This document shows positions 20,320-33,114 of a DNA stretch of 64,000 nucleotides, piece after piece. The position numbers and the translations under genes were made by a program. Location of the stretch: positions 85,363,721-85,427,720 of the forward strand of contig CM043956.1 in assembly GCA_014529385.2 (NCBI GenBank). Reading direction: 5' to 3'. The notes below the pieces were generated by a model. That model was not told where the DNA came from. It made no database searches and saw only the letters and a program-made list of their open reading frames with translations. The DNA comes from Adiantum capillus-veneris (Eukaryota > Streptophyta > Polypodiopsida > Polypodiales > Pteridaceae). Position 1 is the first letter of the stretch; each line of letters opens with the position of its first letter.

Positions 20320-22307
20320 TGAGAGTGGATTTTTTGAGATGGGGCTCAACTCAAGGTTCCCACCAGACAACCACTCCGTGAGACCTTACACATGCATTTT
20401 TCTTAGGGGCACCACCCTCTTTTATGGAGAAAGAAGGAAACCAAAAAAAACCATATACAACACACACACACACACACACACTCACACCTTCCTTATGTGC
20501 TTCAACACAAAATGCCCTTCAACCATTCAACACACACTCCTTAAGCAATCCCTTTGAACACTGCACAAACTCACATGCAAAGATTGACCTTCACCATATT
20601 AGTGCTCATATACTTCTAAGAAAAGCAAGCACAAAACCTCAAAACTCAAAACACCATAATGTGCAAATACTTGACAACTCCTATCCTTTCCCAAAAGAAG
20701 AGACTACTTACACACATAAGGCGGCATGCATAGAGAGCTCTTCTCCATCTATGCCGCCCCAAGACTTACTTACACACAACATAAGGAGAGAAGCCAAGCA
20801 AATAGACACCATGGTGCACAAAAAACTTTCTCAACAAACAAGCAACCCAATGACCACAAAATATGAGAAGCTGTCAAGATATGCTTACCAATTTTACATG
20901 CGTTTAGAGCAAAAGTGTGACGACGACACCCCAATTGCAACAATTTGTTGATCAAACCATGAGATAGATCATTGAAATTGATATCCTTGCTCTCATATAG
21001 AATCTACATTCCTTATTTAGGGATGAGTATGGTAAGAGAAATGTTTGCAAGAGAATGGTAGCAATAGCAGATTGATGCTCTCTATATGGTGCCGCTTATG
21101 ATAGCGAGCTTAGGAAATGGATAGGGAGACAAGAGGAGAGAGAGATTAGGGCTTCCCTAACCTTAGAGGAGCTTATTTTCATCAATGGAGTAGGTGTGTG
21201 TATTTTTGTGCTTGCCAAAGGGCCTTTTTATAGTTGTACAAGACCTTGGGTTAGGTTAAACTTGACTAGGGTAGGTAATTAACCATAGTTAGGCTCCCTT
21301 ATGACCATTCCTTCAATTATGAAAATAAGGGACTTATTTTTTCATTAAAAATAGACTTTTAGGTCGTGGAGGATCCATAAGGGTTGATAATGTATGTGGG
21401 CCCCACCATGATGTCCCTCCAGTGGCTCCTCCAGAGTGTCCCCATCCTGTTTGTTGTGTCTCTGGAAGCATCTTGAGCCGACCCCTCCACATGAAAGTGG
21501 TTTTTAACTCCCCATTGGTATTTTAGAATGTTGGAGAAGTCAAAAAAACTTTTCACCTTTGTGGTTTACCTGATTGTAACTTTGACCTGCAGTAACAGTG
21601 TCCGCAGCACCTTGTTTTCACCATAACTTTTAGCCTATAACTCAGAATTGGGTGCTGTAAAAGGAAACGTTGACCTTCTCAAAGTGTTTAAGCTGATTTT
21701 GGAGTGTTCCTCAAGTATACCCATGAGATAAGGCATTCAAGATGCATCCAAAACACCTTTTGAACCAAGTCTCCTTGTAGGGGGCCCTTTAGCATGCATC
21801 CAAGGTGTAGCATGCTTTTTTCAAAAGAGAATCCACCTTAAACAAATGAGGTAGGCTCCAATAAAGTTTGATTTATTGGGGGTATACATTATATTTAAGA
21901 TTTTTTGATCAACACAAGTAAATGATCCAAGAGTTGGGTCACATAGTGGTGGGGAAGGGAAGGCCTACAAGGTTAACCCTACCCTTGAGAGAAGATGGGT
22001 AAGATAAGTGCCCATAAATTATTTATTTACATGTAGATAGCTATTTAAATTAGTAAAGGTAATTATTTAAAAGAATATGTAGTAAAAAAACTAGGAGAGT
22101 AGAATTAAGTTTACTATTTACATTTAGCATGAAGAGAGAAATATCATGGAAATGCATAAAGATCTAAGAAGGGTAAGGTGTTTGTATATATGGAAAAAGG
22201 CTATTACGAAAAGAGAAAATGAACACTAGGTTAAAACTTTGATAAAAAATATATACATTTGAGTAGAAATGTAGTGCAAATGCAAAGTTACCATTTAACG
22301 CTACTCA
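20320..22307 (-). repeat. 5' LTR of the Ty3 element (1988 bp)
   Basis: Near-identical partner of 12,228-14,226, with the same TGAG/CTCA ends. Minus-strand TATA box TATAAAAA at plus-strand 21,225-21,232. The CA run at 20,461-20,482 and the flanking 90-codon frame are shared with the other LTR. Confidence 0.95.
21225..21232 (-). promoter_or_regulatory. TATA box in 5' LTR
   Basis: The minus strand reads CTATAAAAAGGCC in U3. This is the likely promoter for the full-length RNA of the minus-strand element. Confidence 0.55.
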
Positions 22308-23035
22308 CCATCACATTTGCCAACTTTTGGCCGTTGGGCCCTTGGGAAGCCCAAAGCCAAAAAAATTTGGCGATTGTGCCACTCTATACCAACGAAAAAA
22401 GAACGGATGTCCATTAAACTTTGTGGAGGTAGGAAAATCAAACTAATCCCCACTCATGCAAATTTTCAAGACCATCACAATCTATCTCAAGACAACAGTT
22501 CAAGGTGGCACATTTGCTAACTTTTGGCCATTGGGTCCTTGTTAAGCCCAAAGCCAAAACTAGGTGATTGTACTGCCCTAGATCGACAAGACAAGAATGT
22601 ATAGCCATGAGACATTGTAGGGGTAGGGTAAAAACACTAATCCTTGCACTCACAAAGTTTCATGGCCATCGTAATCCATCTCGATGGTCAAGGGTGACAC
22701 ATTCACCAACTTTTGGTTGTTGAGCCCTTGACGAGCCCAAAGGCAAAAAATTTGGATATTGTGCCATCTTGAGCTAATGAGATGAGAAAGGATGGCCATG
22801 AAAATTTTCAAGGGTGGAAAAATCACACTAATCTCCACCCCTACAAAGTTTCATGGACATCACAATTTGTCTCGATGGTAAACAATGACACATTCACCAA
22901 CTTTTGGCGTTAGACGCTCGAGAAGCCCAAAGCCAAACAATTTGGTGATTGTGATGTCTTGGACCGACAAGATGGAAACAGATGGCCATGAAACTTTGTA
23001 AGAGTATGGGAATCACACTATTCCCCACCTGAGCA
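22308..23035. repeat. Palindromic ~190-bp satellite, right block
   Basis: Four units with anchors near 22,319, 22,516, 22,706 and 22,896 (spacing 190-197). Within a unit, CATGGCCATC at 22,661-22,670 is the exact reverse complement of GATGGCCATG at 22,791-22,800, and CCAACTTTTGG is answered by CCCAAAGGCAAAAAATTTGG. The linking parts (ACATTGTAGGGGTAGGG with CACAAAGTTT) are also inverted. It continues the left block at 11,533-12,227, interrupted by the Ty3 insertion. Confidence 0.8.
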
Positions 23036-23116
23036 TAGTAGACATGGAGAAGAAGAGACTTTCATTGGCTTGGATTTGCATCCATAGCCAAGAGCTTGAG
23101 CATATCTAGAGCTCCC

Positions 23117-23118
<2 letters not shown>

Positions 23119-23190
<72 letters not shown>
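23119..23190. repeat. (GA)36 microsatellite
   Basis: Uninterrupted GA run. The GA-derived open frames on both strands here are artefacts of the repeat. Confidence 0.97.
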
Positions 23191-23193
<3 letters not shown>

Positions 23194-23749
23194 TGATTTG
23201 CCAACTTGGGGACTTGAGAGAGCATGTAAAATGTGGAAGAGCTTCAAAAATCCAATGAGACCTCTCTTATATAGCTATGCTAGTGTGCAAATAGTTTAGA
23301 ATGCTTCACAATTGACCAATGAGACGAGAACACCTCCTAAATTCTAATGCAACTCAAGCATGCCCAATACTTGTCCCTCTTGCCTTGCATTTTAGAACTC
23401 ACCTCCCCCTTTCTGGAACTCATCTTGGCAAGCGGAAACACCACACACACTTATTTTAGTTCACATAAAGCAAGCATGTGCTACCTTGGTCATATGGTCT
23501 AGTCAAACTTAGTAAACAAATACAAGGGTCAACAAACTAAATGAGGAAGGGCTTATCTAACATTAGTGTTTATATTTTCCCTTTCATTTAATAAAAACCA
23601 TAAGCTTACCTCTTAAATAATTAGCTTAGTTACAAGACTTGAAGGCTTATGAAACTGACCCGGAGCTACAGCGTACTTGCTAATTTAGGACCTGCTAAAT
23701 TATGATAATCTTTGGCAAAAATAAAACTCAAACTTTAGAGAAATTTTAC

Positions 23750-23860
23750 CTCCTGTGCAAAACCTTATCACAATACTTTGGAGGTACTTCCAAGGTACTT
23801 CCAAGGTGCAAAACCTTATCACAGTACTTTGGAGGTACTTCCAAGGTGCTCCCAATACCT
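23750..23860. repeat. Short tandem duplication (about 57-bp unit, 2 copies)
   Basis: TGCAAAACCTTATCACA.TACTTTGGAGGTACTTCCAAGGT occurs twice in succession, with a small internal repeat of GGTACTTCCAA. Confidence 0.8.
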
Positions 23861-23899
23861 AGTAAATTTAGACCTACTAATATCTTCCCAGGCTTCATA

Positions 23900-24613
23900 C
23901 TTAGAGTCTAAAGAGTTATTCTAAGGACTTGAGCTTAGAACAGTCACTTTCTATTTTTACACTCAAATAATTGCTCTTGATCATCTCCTTTGTCTTTTGA
24001 ATTACTCACACTACATTGCACGGTTGTTGCACCAAAATTTTGAGGGCATTATTGTGTTTGTCTTGTCAAGCTCTTTGTGTAGATATCTACATTGCAAGAA
24101 TCATGCAAAAATCAAGCAACTACGTTTAAGACCCTTCAGGTGACATTTCTCTCTATTTGAGTGTCGTTTTGAGATTATGTCAATTGCACACAATTCCTGG
24201 CACTTAGAAGAACCTATTAGGCACATTACGGTTCTAAAATTCTAACCTACATCAGGTTGCCAAAAGAAAATTGCATTTTTTATATGAGTTGTATTGTGAG
24301 TTTGATGTCCAAGTTATGTCTTATATAGTCCCAATATGTTGCCTATGAAGTTTGGAGTCAGGCGGGGTTGATTTACTTAGGGATTTGCATGTTGATAGGT
24401 GAGATTTTCAAAGAAGAGTATCAAAAATTGTAGTAGCTAGAGTGCACATTGAGAGTCATAGTGGAGTGTGTTATGTTCAGACAAGAGTCTGACAACCTCT
24501 TCGCATGCCTCCATGCCCTAGTCAGGTCACTTACTTCCCAGGATTGACATTTTGTCTTGGTTCCATCTCTTTCGGAGATGTGATAGGTGTTGACATGTGT
24601 GGACCCCCATACA
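23900..24613 (+). other. Possible 5' LTR end of a decayed gypsy element
   Basis: The only support is a PBS-like motif starting at 24,614, right after CCCCCATACA. The left boundary, TATA box and partner LTR are not identified. Confidence 0.25.
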
Positions 24614-24635
24614 TTGGCTCCATTGATGGGGAATC
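24614..24635 (+). other. PBS-like motif
   Basis: TTGGCTCCATTGATGGGGAA is close to the TGGCGCCGTTGCCGGGGA type of PBS common in plant Ty3/gypsy elements (established knowledge). It follows a CA dinucleotide as an LTR end would. It may serve the pol remnants at 26.5-29.9 kb, but gag is not visible between them. Confidence 0.35.
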
Positions 24636-26530
24636 GGTACCTAGACTAGAGTAAACACAACTAAGTCCAAAGGAGTGGCCTTAGGTAGACTCTTAGGTTA
24701 GATAGGTTAGAAAAGGAGACCAAGGTTTCCGTGATCTTTGTGTGGTGAGTTTCTGGCTTCAAAAGTGTTAGACAAGTTAGGATCTACAGAAGTGTTAGAC
24801 AAGTTAGGATCAGTGTTTTAGATATGGTCGAAGTTTAGTGCAAGACTTCATCGATTCGTATAGTGGTAAAGCTTACACTAGGTGAGAAAAACGTAAGAAA
24901 ATGGAAAAAAATTTAGAGCTTAGTTAGGGAGTGTAGGTTAAGCACTTTGAATTCATTTTTGGTTGATTTCTTTTGTTTTAGGAGTAGAGTAAGTAAGCAA
25001 GTTCAACAGGTAATCTCTACATCTCATCAAATCTCCATGATGTTACTAAAGGAATCTTGTTGCCAAAGGTAAGGAAAGATTAAATAATGATGGTGCATCC
25101 AAGAAAGTGAAAGTTTCTCAGCATGATTTGTGTGAAAAATAGTGATTGATTGCACATCTATCCCCAAAATTCTCAAAAGACTTTGAGTTAGCATATGTAA
25201 GATGAAATCGCAAGAGAAAATTGTGTTTTTCTCTTGCAAGTGAGGCTAGAGGATAAGATTGTGCATGATACTTCATTTTTGTCTTTGATTAGCGTGTTGA
25301 AGCTCTTGTGTGAAGTTTGGTACAAATTGGACATCAAAAAGTGAGTATGGAGCCAAAACCTTACCTTTTAGGTCAGAAAGTGTCAAAATAGGGCTTGGGA
25401 CCACTTCATTTGCCCAATTGGGTTGAAAATTGACACAAGTACCCTTGAAGAAGGGTAGAACACTTGGGAATTGACCAAAACTTGAAAAAGTGGCAAGAGT
25501 GAGGAAGAAAATCATTATTTTCTCATCAACTCCTTCCAGGAAGGGATTTTTATGATAATTTTGATACCAAGGGTTCTTCTCAAGGTGTGTATGACACTCG
25601 TACGGCCAAAATTTAATACCTGCACATTTTCACTTGGGGAGGGAAAAAATTGTGATGTTCTCCCTTGACCCTAGCCACACTAACTTTGAGATGTCTATAT
25701 TTGCACCAGGGGAAGTCCCTAGGGTAAGTAGCACACATGCAAAGCCAAACCTAGAATAGCACTCTTGTGCATGGGAATAATCCAAAGTCCCCTTACTAGT
25801 CCAAAGGGAGGTCAAAGGACTCTTGAGACCATCAAAAGGGTCAAAACTTTGAATTTCTCGCAAATATGAGTTGTTTGGATTGAGTAGTAAGTCTTTGAAG
25901 CAGCTAGAAGGAAAAATTACATCAGAATACCATAAATGCGAGAAAATTTCAATTTTCTCCCATAGAGTGATATAATAAGTATTTTCTAACAAAGGTTGGC
26001 TCCACCTTTTGATGCAAGACGTGTAGGGCATTACTAGGTTTGGAGACCCTTGAAATTTTGTATGAAGCCCTATAATTGGCCAATACTAGATGTACATAAA
26101 TGTCCAGTTTGTATTAACTCCATCTGTGTTCAAGTTTATATTGATCCTTGTATATAAAAAAAAGAGATAGTAGCAAAAGAGGAGTTAGAGTATAAAAGAA
26201 ATCACATAGGACCTAAAAATTTCTAGGTAACAAGTCAAGTTTGAAATTATTTGAATATTGTTCATGTTATTGAGATCAAGAGCTTGGTAATGGACAGGTG
26301 TCAAATTACCCAAAGACCAAGTGATTAAGGGATCCATGGAGGAGAGTGTCAACCAAGTAAGTCTAGAACCCTTAGCAATCGTGCAAGAGGAAGTGGTCTC
26401 AAACACCTATTTTGAATCAGACTTTATTGTGCTTATGATAGAGAAATTATGTGAACTAAGCTAAGCTACCATAGTGAGAGAAATGGGGAGGGCATTTCAC
26501 AGAACCATAACTTACTCCCTATAAACAAGT
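24636..26530 (+). other. No recognisable gene; expected gag region of decayed element
   Basis: About 1.9 kb with scattered short frames, mainly on the minus strand (for example 25,630-26,031). I find no capsid or zinc-knuckle similarity on the plus strand. If this is the gag region of the element whose pol follows, it is beyond recognition. Confidence 0.4.
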
Positions 26531-29500
26531 GTTCTACACTAATTGTAAGGGGGTCAAGGTCTATTGGACCAGAGTGGGTAAGGAAAATTTTAAAACCAAA
26601 TGCTTAGTGCCAGATGTTCAAGAAGAATATGGAATGATTTTAGGCAGACCATGGCTAAGAACTACTTATGCAATAACTATGTCAATTAGACATTGACTAT
26701 TCAAGGGAAGAACAAAAGAATTCGAATAAATATTTACAACACCAGAAGCAAGAAGACAGATTTGAGACCTGAAGTGTTGTGCAAGAAATATGGAACAAAG
26801 AAAATAGAAAATATACTCACCTCAATGAACATCTTCTCACTCACTGAGATAGAGATGAGTGTTGTACTGATGGATAAGGAACAGGTTGAGAAACAAAATA
26901 AATAATACCTAGAGTAATTCACTAAATTGAACTTTGGATAAATATCAGTTCAAATAGATGGGCAACAACCAGAACAACTAGCACCATAAAATTTTTGTTT
27001 CACCAGTAGGGAAAACCATTTGAGAAAATTTTGATGAAGGGAACCCAGCAAAATGGGAAGCAGAGATTCAGAATGTCTTACTAGAATTAGTGAATCACTT
27101 CAATGATTATGCGGCTAGTATTCAAACTGAGAAGAAAGTTGAATCCATGTCTAAAGAAAAGGGAGGAGGCATGAGCTGGTTACTCCCAAATGATCAAGAA
27201 CTAAAAGAGTCGAATCTCAACTCAGAGGAAAATCCTAGAATGATCAAAATCAACAAGCATTTAAAGCCAGAGATTAAGGACCAAGCTAAGGCACTAATCC
27301 AAAAGTACAAGGATTTATTTACATGGGAACATAATGATATGAAAGGAGTATATCAAGAAGTGTGACAACATCAAATACCATTGAAACTAGATGCCAGAAT
27401 AGTCAAATTATAGAGTTATAGGATGAAGCACAATTATGCCAAGAAAGTCAAGGAGGAGATAGACAATCTTCTCAAGGTAGCGTTCAGAATAGAAGTAGAA
27501 AGAAATGACTAGATATTTCCAATAGTGATAGTCCCCAAAAGAATGGAAAATTAAGGGTATGTATCGACTATAGGAAGTTAAATGCTCATACCATTAAGGA
27601 CCCTTTTCCACTACCCTTTATAGACATGTTATTGGACAAGATTGCAAGCCACAAAATCTACAACGTTATGGATGGATATAGTGGCTACAATCAACTGAAA
27701 ATTGCACCTAAGTATCGAACCAAATCAACATTCATCATTGAATGGGAGAGTCTATGCATTTGGCCATGCCATTTGGATTGTGTAATGCTCCAATGACATT
27801 TCAAAGATGCATGATGGATATTTTCACTGAATTTTTGCATAAGTTTTTAGCCATATTTGTGGATGATTTTATGATTTTTTGGAGTGAATAAATACAATTA
27901 CTATTTTTAAAGATGGTCTTTGAAAGGTGCAGAGAGAAGAGGATCTGTCTGAATCCCTTCAAATCACTGTTTTTATTTTATAAGGGATAGCTTTTGGGAC
28001 ACATTGTTTCTAGAAATGGTATTGAAATGGCCCATGATAAAGTGAAGTGTGTTTAACAAGCTAGAGCACCAACAAGTATCAGAATTGAATTTGTTTTTGG
28101 AGTATACCATCTTTTATAGGAGGTTTATTCACATGTTTGCAACTAAGGCATTGCCTCTATATTAATTAACCAAGAAAGGAAACAAGTTTATCTGGATGAA
28201 GTAACATGAACAAAGTTTTCACCAGTGCTTAAAGGATGCAATCAACAAGAAGCCAGTTCTTTGCCAGCCAAACTAGGACGTGATTTTCCATGTGCAGGTT
28301 GATGCTTCTAGAATTGAGATGGGAGCTATATTGGCCCAGCCTGATGGGAAGATAGACTACCTAGTCTACTTCACCAATCATAGGTTTAGTTCGCAAGCGT
28401 ATTCTACCACTAAAAGAGAAGAAGTAGGAATGGTGTTCAATGCTACAAAGTTTAGGAATTATCTATTGGGGAAGTTTTTTTGTTTCTATGCGGATCATGA
28501 GGCACTCCTCTTTCTAATTATCAAAGTGATTATTCAGGGAAAATTTGATGGATGATTTTCTTAATGGAGTTTGAATTCAAAATCTTCCACAAACCAAGAG
28601 AAACACATTGTGGTACTGACTTTCTTTCCAAGAGTACAAAAGGATATTTTGAAGCAGCAATAAGAGATATACTAGTGGATGCCAAACTTTTCCATAATAC
28701 AGTTGATGATGGATCAGATCCAAAATAGCAAGATGTCTATGATTTCGTTCAGATGGGGGGAGGACTAGTCCCGAAACAAGAAAAAGGAATTGATCATCAA
28801 AAGTTTGAAGTTTACCATCATTGCTGAAGCACTCTATAGATTAGGTGGTGATGGTGTGCTTCAGGGGTATGTGCCAATGAAAGGAAGGATGAAACTCATT
28901 ACTGAAGCTCACAATGGAGATGTAGGGGAAATTTTCTCTTTTGGTATTACATATAAGAAGATCCTTCAAGCAAGTCTTTGGTGATAGCCTATGATGGCCA
29001 ATATGAAAGCATTCTATAAGACCTGTGACATTTCCTTGAGGATGGGAAGGCCAACTACAGATGATATGACACCACTAACTCCAGTGCATCCATTAGGAAT
29101 ATTTATGACATGGGGTTTGGATTTTATGGGGCCATTCAAGAAGGTCACTCCTAGGAAGAATAAGTACACTATTATGGCCACATGTTATGTCAGCAAGTGG
29201 GTTGAAGCCAAGGTCTTACCAAAAAAAATTGCTAGATCAACAACTATATTCTTGTATGAGAACATCATATGCATATATGGATGTCCAATCGAGATGGTCT
29301 GAGATCAAGAAACACATTTCATTAATGAAACCTTCAAGATACTGACTGAGATTTTATCAATTAAGCACCAAAAATCTATGCCTTATTATCCTAGGTACAA
29401 TGGTCAAGCAGAAAGCAACAACCAAACCATCAAGACCATTCTCACAAAGATAGTTAAAAAGGAACCACACTAGAGGGATGCCAAACTCGAGACAGTAATA

Positions 29501-29891
29501 TGGGATTATCGGACTGCCTATAAGGCTACTATGGGCATGAAACCTTTCAGAATAATGCATGGGAATAGAGTCAATATTTTCAAAAGAGTTTGATATTCCA
29601 AGTCTCAGATTGGAATTAGAACATGGAATGGATTTCAAGAAGAATTTGAAACAAAATTTGGATGAGTTGTTACAATTGGATGCGATTACACAAAGGGCCA
29701 TGCTGAAACGAAGGAGGAAACACTAGCATGGTAGTAAAATCAAGGTCACAGAGTTTAAGAAGGGTAATCTAGTGTTTCTATAGTAGTCCAAATTGGGACC
29801 AAAGAAGCCTAATTTGAAAGTAGCATGGTCTAGACCCTATGAGGTTGATTGGGTATCCTCCAATTTCACAATAAGACTACGAGACCTATGA
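26531..29891 (+). pseudogene. pol: Ty3/gypsy pol pseudogene (protease, RT, RNase H, integrase)
   Basis: Many frameshifts and stops, but the order is clear. Protease end EEYGMILGRPWLR near 26,620-26,660. RT from about 27,366 (YAKKVKEEIDNLL, then MDGYSGYN near 27,670, FVDDF at about 27,856-27,870). RNase H 28,280-28,660 (VQVDASRIEMGAILAQ, AYSTTKREEVGMVFNATKF, YADHEALL). Integrase linker 28,850-28,984 (ALYRLGGDGVLQGYVP, ITYKKILQASLW) and core 28,991-29,560 with WGLDFMGP, a stop just before DQETHF, and YNGQAESNNQTIKTI carrying the catalytic Glu. The end ARPYEV-like GPF/Y part lies at 29,780-29,891. There is one RNase H only, so this is a different lineage from the 12-22 kb element. Clearly inactive. 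Confidence 0.88.
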
Positions 29892-29924
29892 GAATTAATA
29901 TTTCTTGGAGTTTATTATGGGGCA

Positions 29925-30135
29925 AGATCAAACTATATTATGTTAGAACAGAGTGAATTTCAAGGCACCAAAACAAGAAGAGAATTTAGAGTCAGAAGGT
30001 GAACCTCTAGACTCATTCCACGTCAAAACAATCAAACTATATTATGCTAGAACAGAGGGAATCCCAATGGCAGCAGAATTAGAAGAGAATTCATATTTAG
30101 AAGGTGAACCTCTAGACTCATTCCACATTAAGTAG
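29925..30135 (+). repeat. Tandem duplication of a ~90-bp coding-like unit after integrase
   Basis: The frame 29,953-30,135 contains two near copies of a unit: EGEPLDSFHVKTIKLYYAR.. then LEGEPLDSFHIK, with the DNA ATCAAACTATATTATG.TAG also repeated upstream. The unit lies just after the pol remnant and is rich in Glu/Asp. Function unknown. Confidence 0.6.
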
Positions 30136-30243
30136 GTGTATTAGACACTGACTCAACCACATGAGAAATTCAACATAATTTTGAATCAAACGTAACCAGA
30201 ACAAATAAAGTCTGACAACCTTAACGATTATAAAAATCAAGTC

Positions 30244-31690
30244 CAAAATCTTTGAGGTAATGAGTAGGAAGCTTGAAAAATGCGTGAGCGACATAGGGAC
30301 AACGGTGCTCCTAGAACCAAGAGAGAAAGATCGTGGAGCATTCATGGTGCCATGTATAAATATTACCATGCAAAAGGTGCATGACGTGCACTTTGATCTC
30401 AGGTTGTTGTGCACCTTACCTCTCCTGTATGTTCTCTACTCTCATCACCTACACCACAAAGAGCGAGCTCCACAACTTCACAATCCTCACCTTCCACTAC
30501 TACACCATTTCACCACAAACCTAATACACCAAAGATACCATATCTCTCTTTCTCCACCACCACCGCAGTTTCATCATCTTTACAAGAAAACTCAAAGGAT
30601 GAAGCCAGCGGCAAGACAAAGAATCTGTTAGAGAAAATGCACGAAAGTGTCAATGAAGCGACACAATTTATTGCTAAGCAAGTGGATAACACACAACAAG
30701 AAGAATCTATAGCCCACACAAAGATTGGGAAACGTGTATTCCATCAAAGCGAGCGAACACTACTCAAGCTCTAGGACTTAGAGGTGGTGCACAAGGCCAC
30801 CGAGATGGATTTTGATGTTGGTCTTGTCAAGTAGGTCAATAGATACTTTCAAAGCTGAACATGGTTCTCCAAAAATCAATGGTCGGGAAATTCAAGTTAC
30901 AACAGTGGCTCTAAGACACATTCTCAAAATTCCTACAACAACAAGTCAAAGCCATGCGCAATATACGAAGTCAGCAAGTTTCTGAATGAGGATGCTAAAG
31001 CCCTTAAGAAACAAAAAAAGGGAGCTCAAGGAGTTCTAGTAGTAGATTTGGAGTTTGGGCATGTGTACAAATTCATTCCTGAAGCCGTTTGAAAAATAAT
31101 CCAACTTTCATTGCTAAAAATCTCTTTGGCATGCTGTTGAGAAGACTAAAGGACCCCAAGGCTAAGATCAACCTAGCAACCTTTCTACAAGGTAGTCTTA
31201 TTCAACAGATGGCTTAAGTAAAAACTCAAAATCGGAATGTGTTTAAAGCATGGTATGGCTGACAATTTTGATAATGGGTAACCTGCATTCCACCTCACAC
31301 TAATGCTGACAAGGGCTGTAACAAAGCAGTGAGAACTACAACAGGCACCAATCACGCTGCTTAATAGGACTTGGTTAACCAGCAAAAGGAAAAGGAAGTT
31401 TCTATTGAAGGAACTGTCTTAGTAATTTTCACCACTACTGGCAAAAGGACAATGGCATAGGTTGAGTGATGGATTCCAATAGCTTGAACCAGCGGCACAT
31501 AAAAACCGCTCAAAAAGGAAAAAATTGATGCCTTGATAACCAAATTGAAGCTGAAACAAACTATACTAGACAAACTAGTGGAACAACTTACAAATCAAGG
31601 GACTTTTGCAAAGAAACCCATTGACCTAGCCCAAACCTCACGAAATAAGTCACAACAACAAAAAGTAGAAACAAAATAGACCCCACCAGG
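30244..31690 (+). pseudogene. Extra coding remnants 3' of pol, unknown
   Basis: Open pieces 30,260-30,631 and 30,409-30,774 overlap in different frames. The second is Ser/Thr/Pro-rich followed by a helical part (LLEKMHESVNEATQFIAKQV). Further broken frames follow to 31,680 (AKINLATFLQGSLIQQMA, then KKEKIDALITKLKLKQTILD). Extra ORFs 3' of integrase are known in several plant gypsy lineages, some called env-like. No membrane segment or signal peptide is evident, so I do not call it env. Confidence 0.4.
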
Positions 31691-32021
31691 GGATATGATA
31701 GGGCAATATGTTGGAGAGGGGGAATGGGAACACACCCAAAAACACACACAGATGGCTCTCTATAGCCCTAGGTACTCACAACATAGCCATCCACTAGAAA
31801 TCACCATCAAAACTTCACACCTCCACAAGCAAACCACCATTTTCATACATACCAATGCATGTACGCTTTGCACAATCACCAGAAAACAATCACCCCAATT
31901 TTGAACATTTCTAGCACTTCCACACCTCAACACCTCTGTCTCTTTCTCTCTAACACACTTAGATAGCCCGAGAGGCACACACTGCTCATACACCGACACC
32001 ACACACACTCGAACAAAGCAA

Positions 32022-32051
32022 ACAAGAGAAGGGGAAAGGGCATAAAATGGG
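32022..32051 (+). other. Polypurine tract candidate
   Basis: AAGAGAAGGGGAAAGGGCAT and a further AAAATGGG directly precede the TGGTGCAACC start of the LTR. A second purine run (GGAGAGGGGGAATGGGAA) lies 330 bases upstream near 31,713. Confidence 0.5.
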
Positions 32052-32980
32052 TGGTGCAACCAAAGTTGATCGATGTTGCAAGAAATATAGCACATTTATA
32101 TGGGGGCCCACATGTGTATGGAAGTATGCTATAGTAGGTATGCAGGCCTTGGGAAGGCAAGTGGTGATTGAAATGTATGACTTGATGTGGTTTCTTGGTC
32201 CAAAAGGGCTCCAAGGGGGCGTCAATTTGGGGTGGAATTTCTAGGTGTCCAAAGTGTGGGAATGGTCTCTTGGCCTCTCTAGGTGACTTCTCAAATAGAG
32301 TCATGGTGTGGAAGTTATTGTGATCCAAAGTTGGAATGGTTTTCAGATCCTCGACACACACGGTAAGTGGGGACAGATAGCCACAGCTGATGTTAGTGGA
32401 TGGATGTGTAGTGCTCAAGGTGTGGAGCATATGATTCCTTCAGGGTTGTCAATTAGAAGTCGAACGGGTAGGATATGGCTAGTTGAAGTTTTCAAGGGCG
32501 TTAGTTATATGGCAGATTGAGTGCATTGGTAGACATACAATCGAGAGGTTTTTTGGGCCTTGCTAGTTTGAGAAGGTAGTACATATCATGTGGACTTGGC
32601 AAAAATCAACGTATTGTCAATCGGGTTCTTGGATAACAAGATACGGATGCAGTGGACTGTGAGAAGGTGTTAAATGCTTTTTGTGTTTTTTGTGCCTTCG
32701 ATTGGCAGCCACACGGTGAAGCCAAAATATGGAGGGGTTTGCACAAATTGAAGTTGGCAACAAGGTGGAGTTTTGGTCCAGTTTTGCGGATTGGGTATCA
32801 AGTCACTGACCAGTGGAAGGGGACAATCCCAAGTTAGTGCAAAAAGAAGATTTCTTGAGCATCTTTGTGATGATCTTATGGCGTTTCAAGGGTGGATTGA
32901 TGTGGTAATGCCACGTGGTAGATGAATGAATTCACATGCGGTCTTTATGCAAAAGCATAGCCCTTTGTGGTTGTACCAAG

Positions 32981-33114
<134 letters not shown>

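Larger units (their letters stand above)
12228..22307 (-). mobile_element. Full-length Ty3/gypsy LTR retrotransposon with two RNase H domains (Tat-like)
   Basis: A 10,080-bp element read on the minus strand: 5' LTR 20,320-22,307, PBS 20,293-20,313, two leader ORFs, gag from 19,705, protease-RT-RNase H-second RNase H-integrase to 14,393, PPT 14,227-14,245, 3' LTR 12,228-14,226. LTRs begin TGAG and end CTCA. From the gag ATG at 19,705 to the stop near 14,393, gag and pol occupy one frame interrupted by only three stops (18,572-18,574, 18,224-18,226, 14,711-14,713). Domain order puts integrase last, which defines Ty3/gypsy. The extra RNase H places it near plant Tat-type lineages (established knowledge). 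It inserted into the palindromic satellite. No exact target duplication is seen (GCCAG left, CCATC right). Confidence 0.93.

Noticed and set aside
12223-22312. Target-site duplication of the 10-kb Ty3 element
   Set aside because: Flanking pentamers are GCCAG and CCATC; not a duplication, so either mutated or lost.
11533-23035. CRISPR-like array
   Set aside because: Repeats are long, diverged and palindromic, without unique spacers of fixed size; the sequence is clearly from a plant.
23062-23299. Ser-Leu and Glu-Arg repeat ORFs on both strands
   Set aside because: Artefacts of the (GA)36 tract.
30244-31690. Envelope-like gene behind integrase
   Set aside because: No signal peptide, transmembrane segment or cleavage site is visible in the broken frames.
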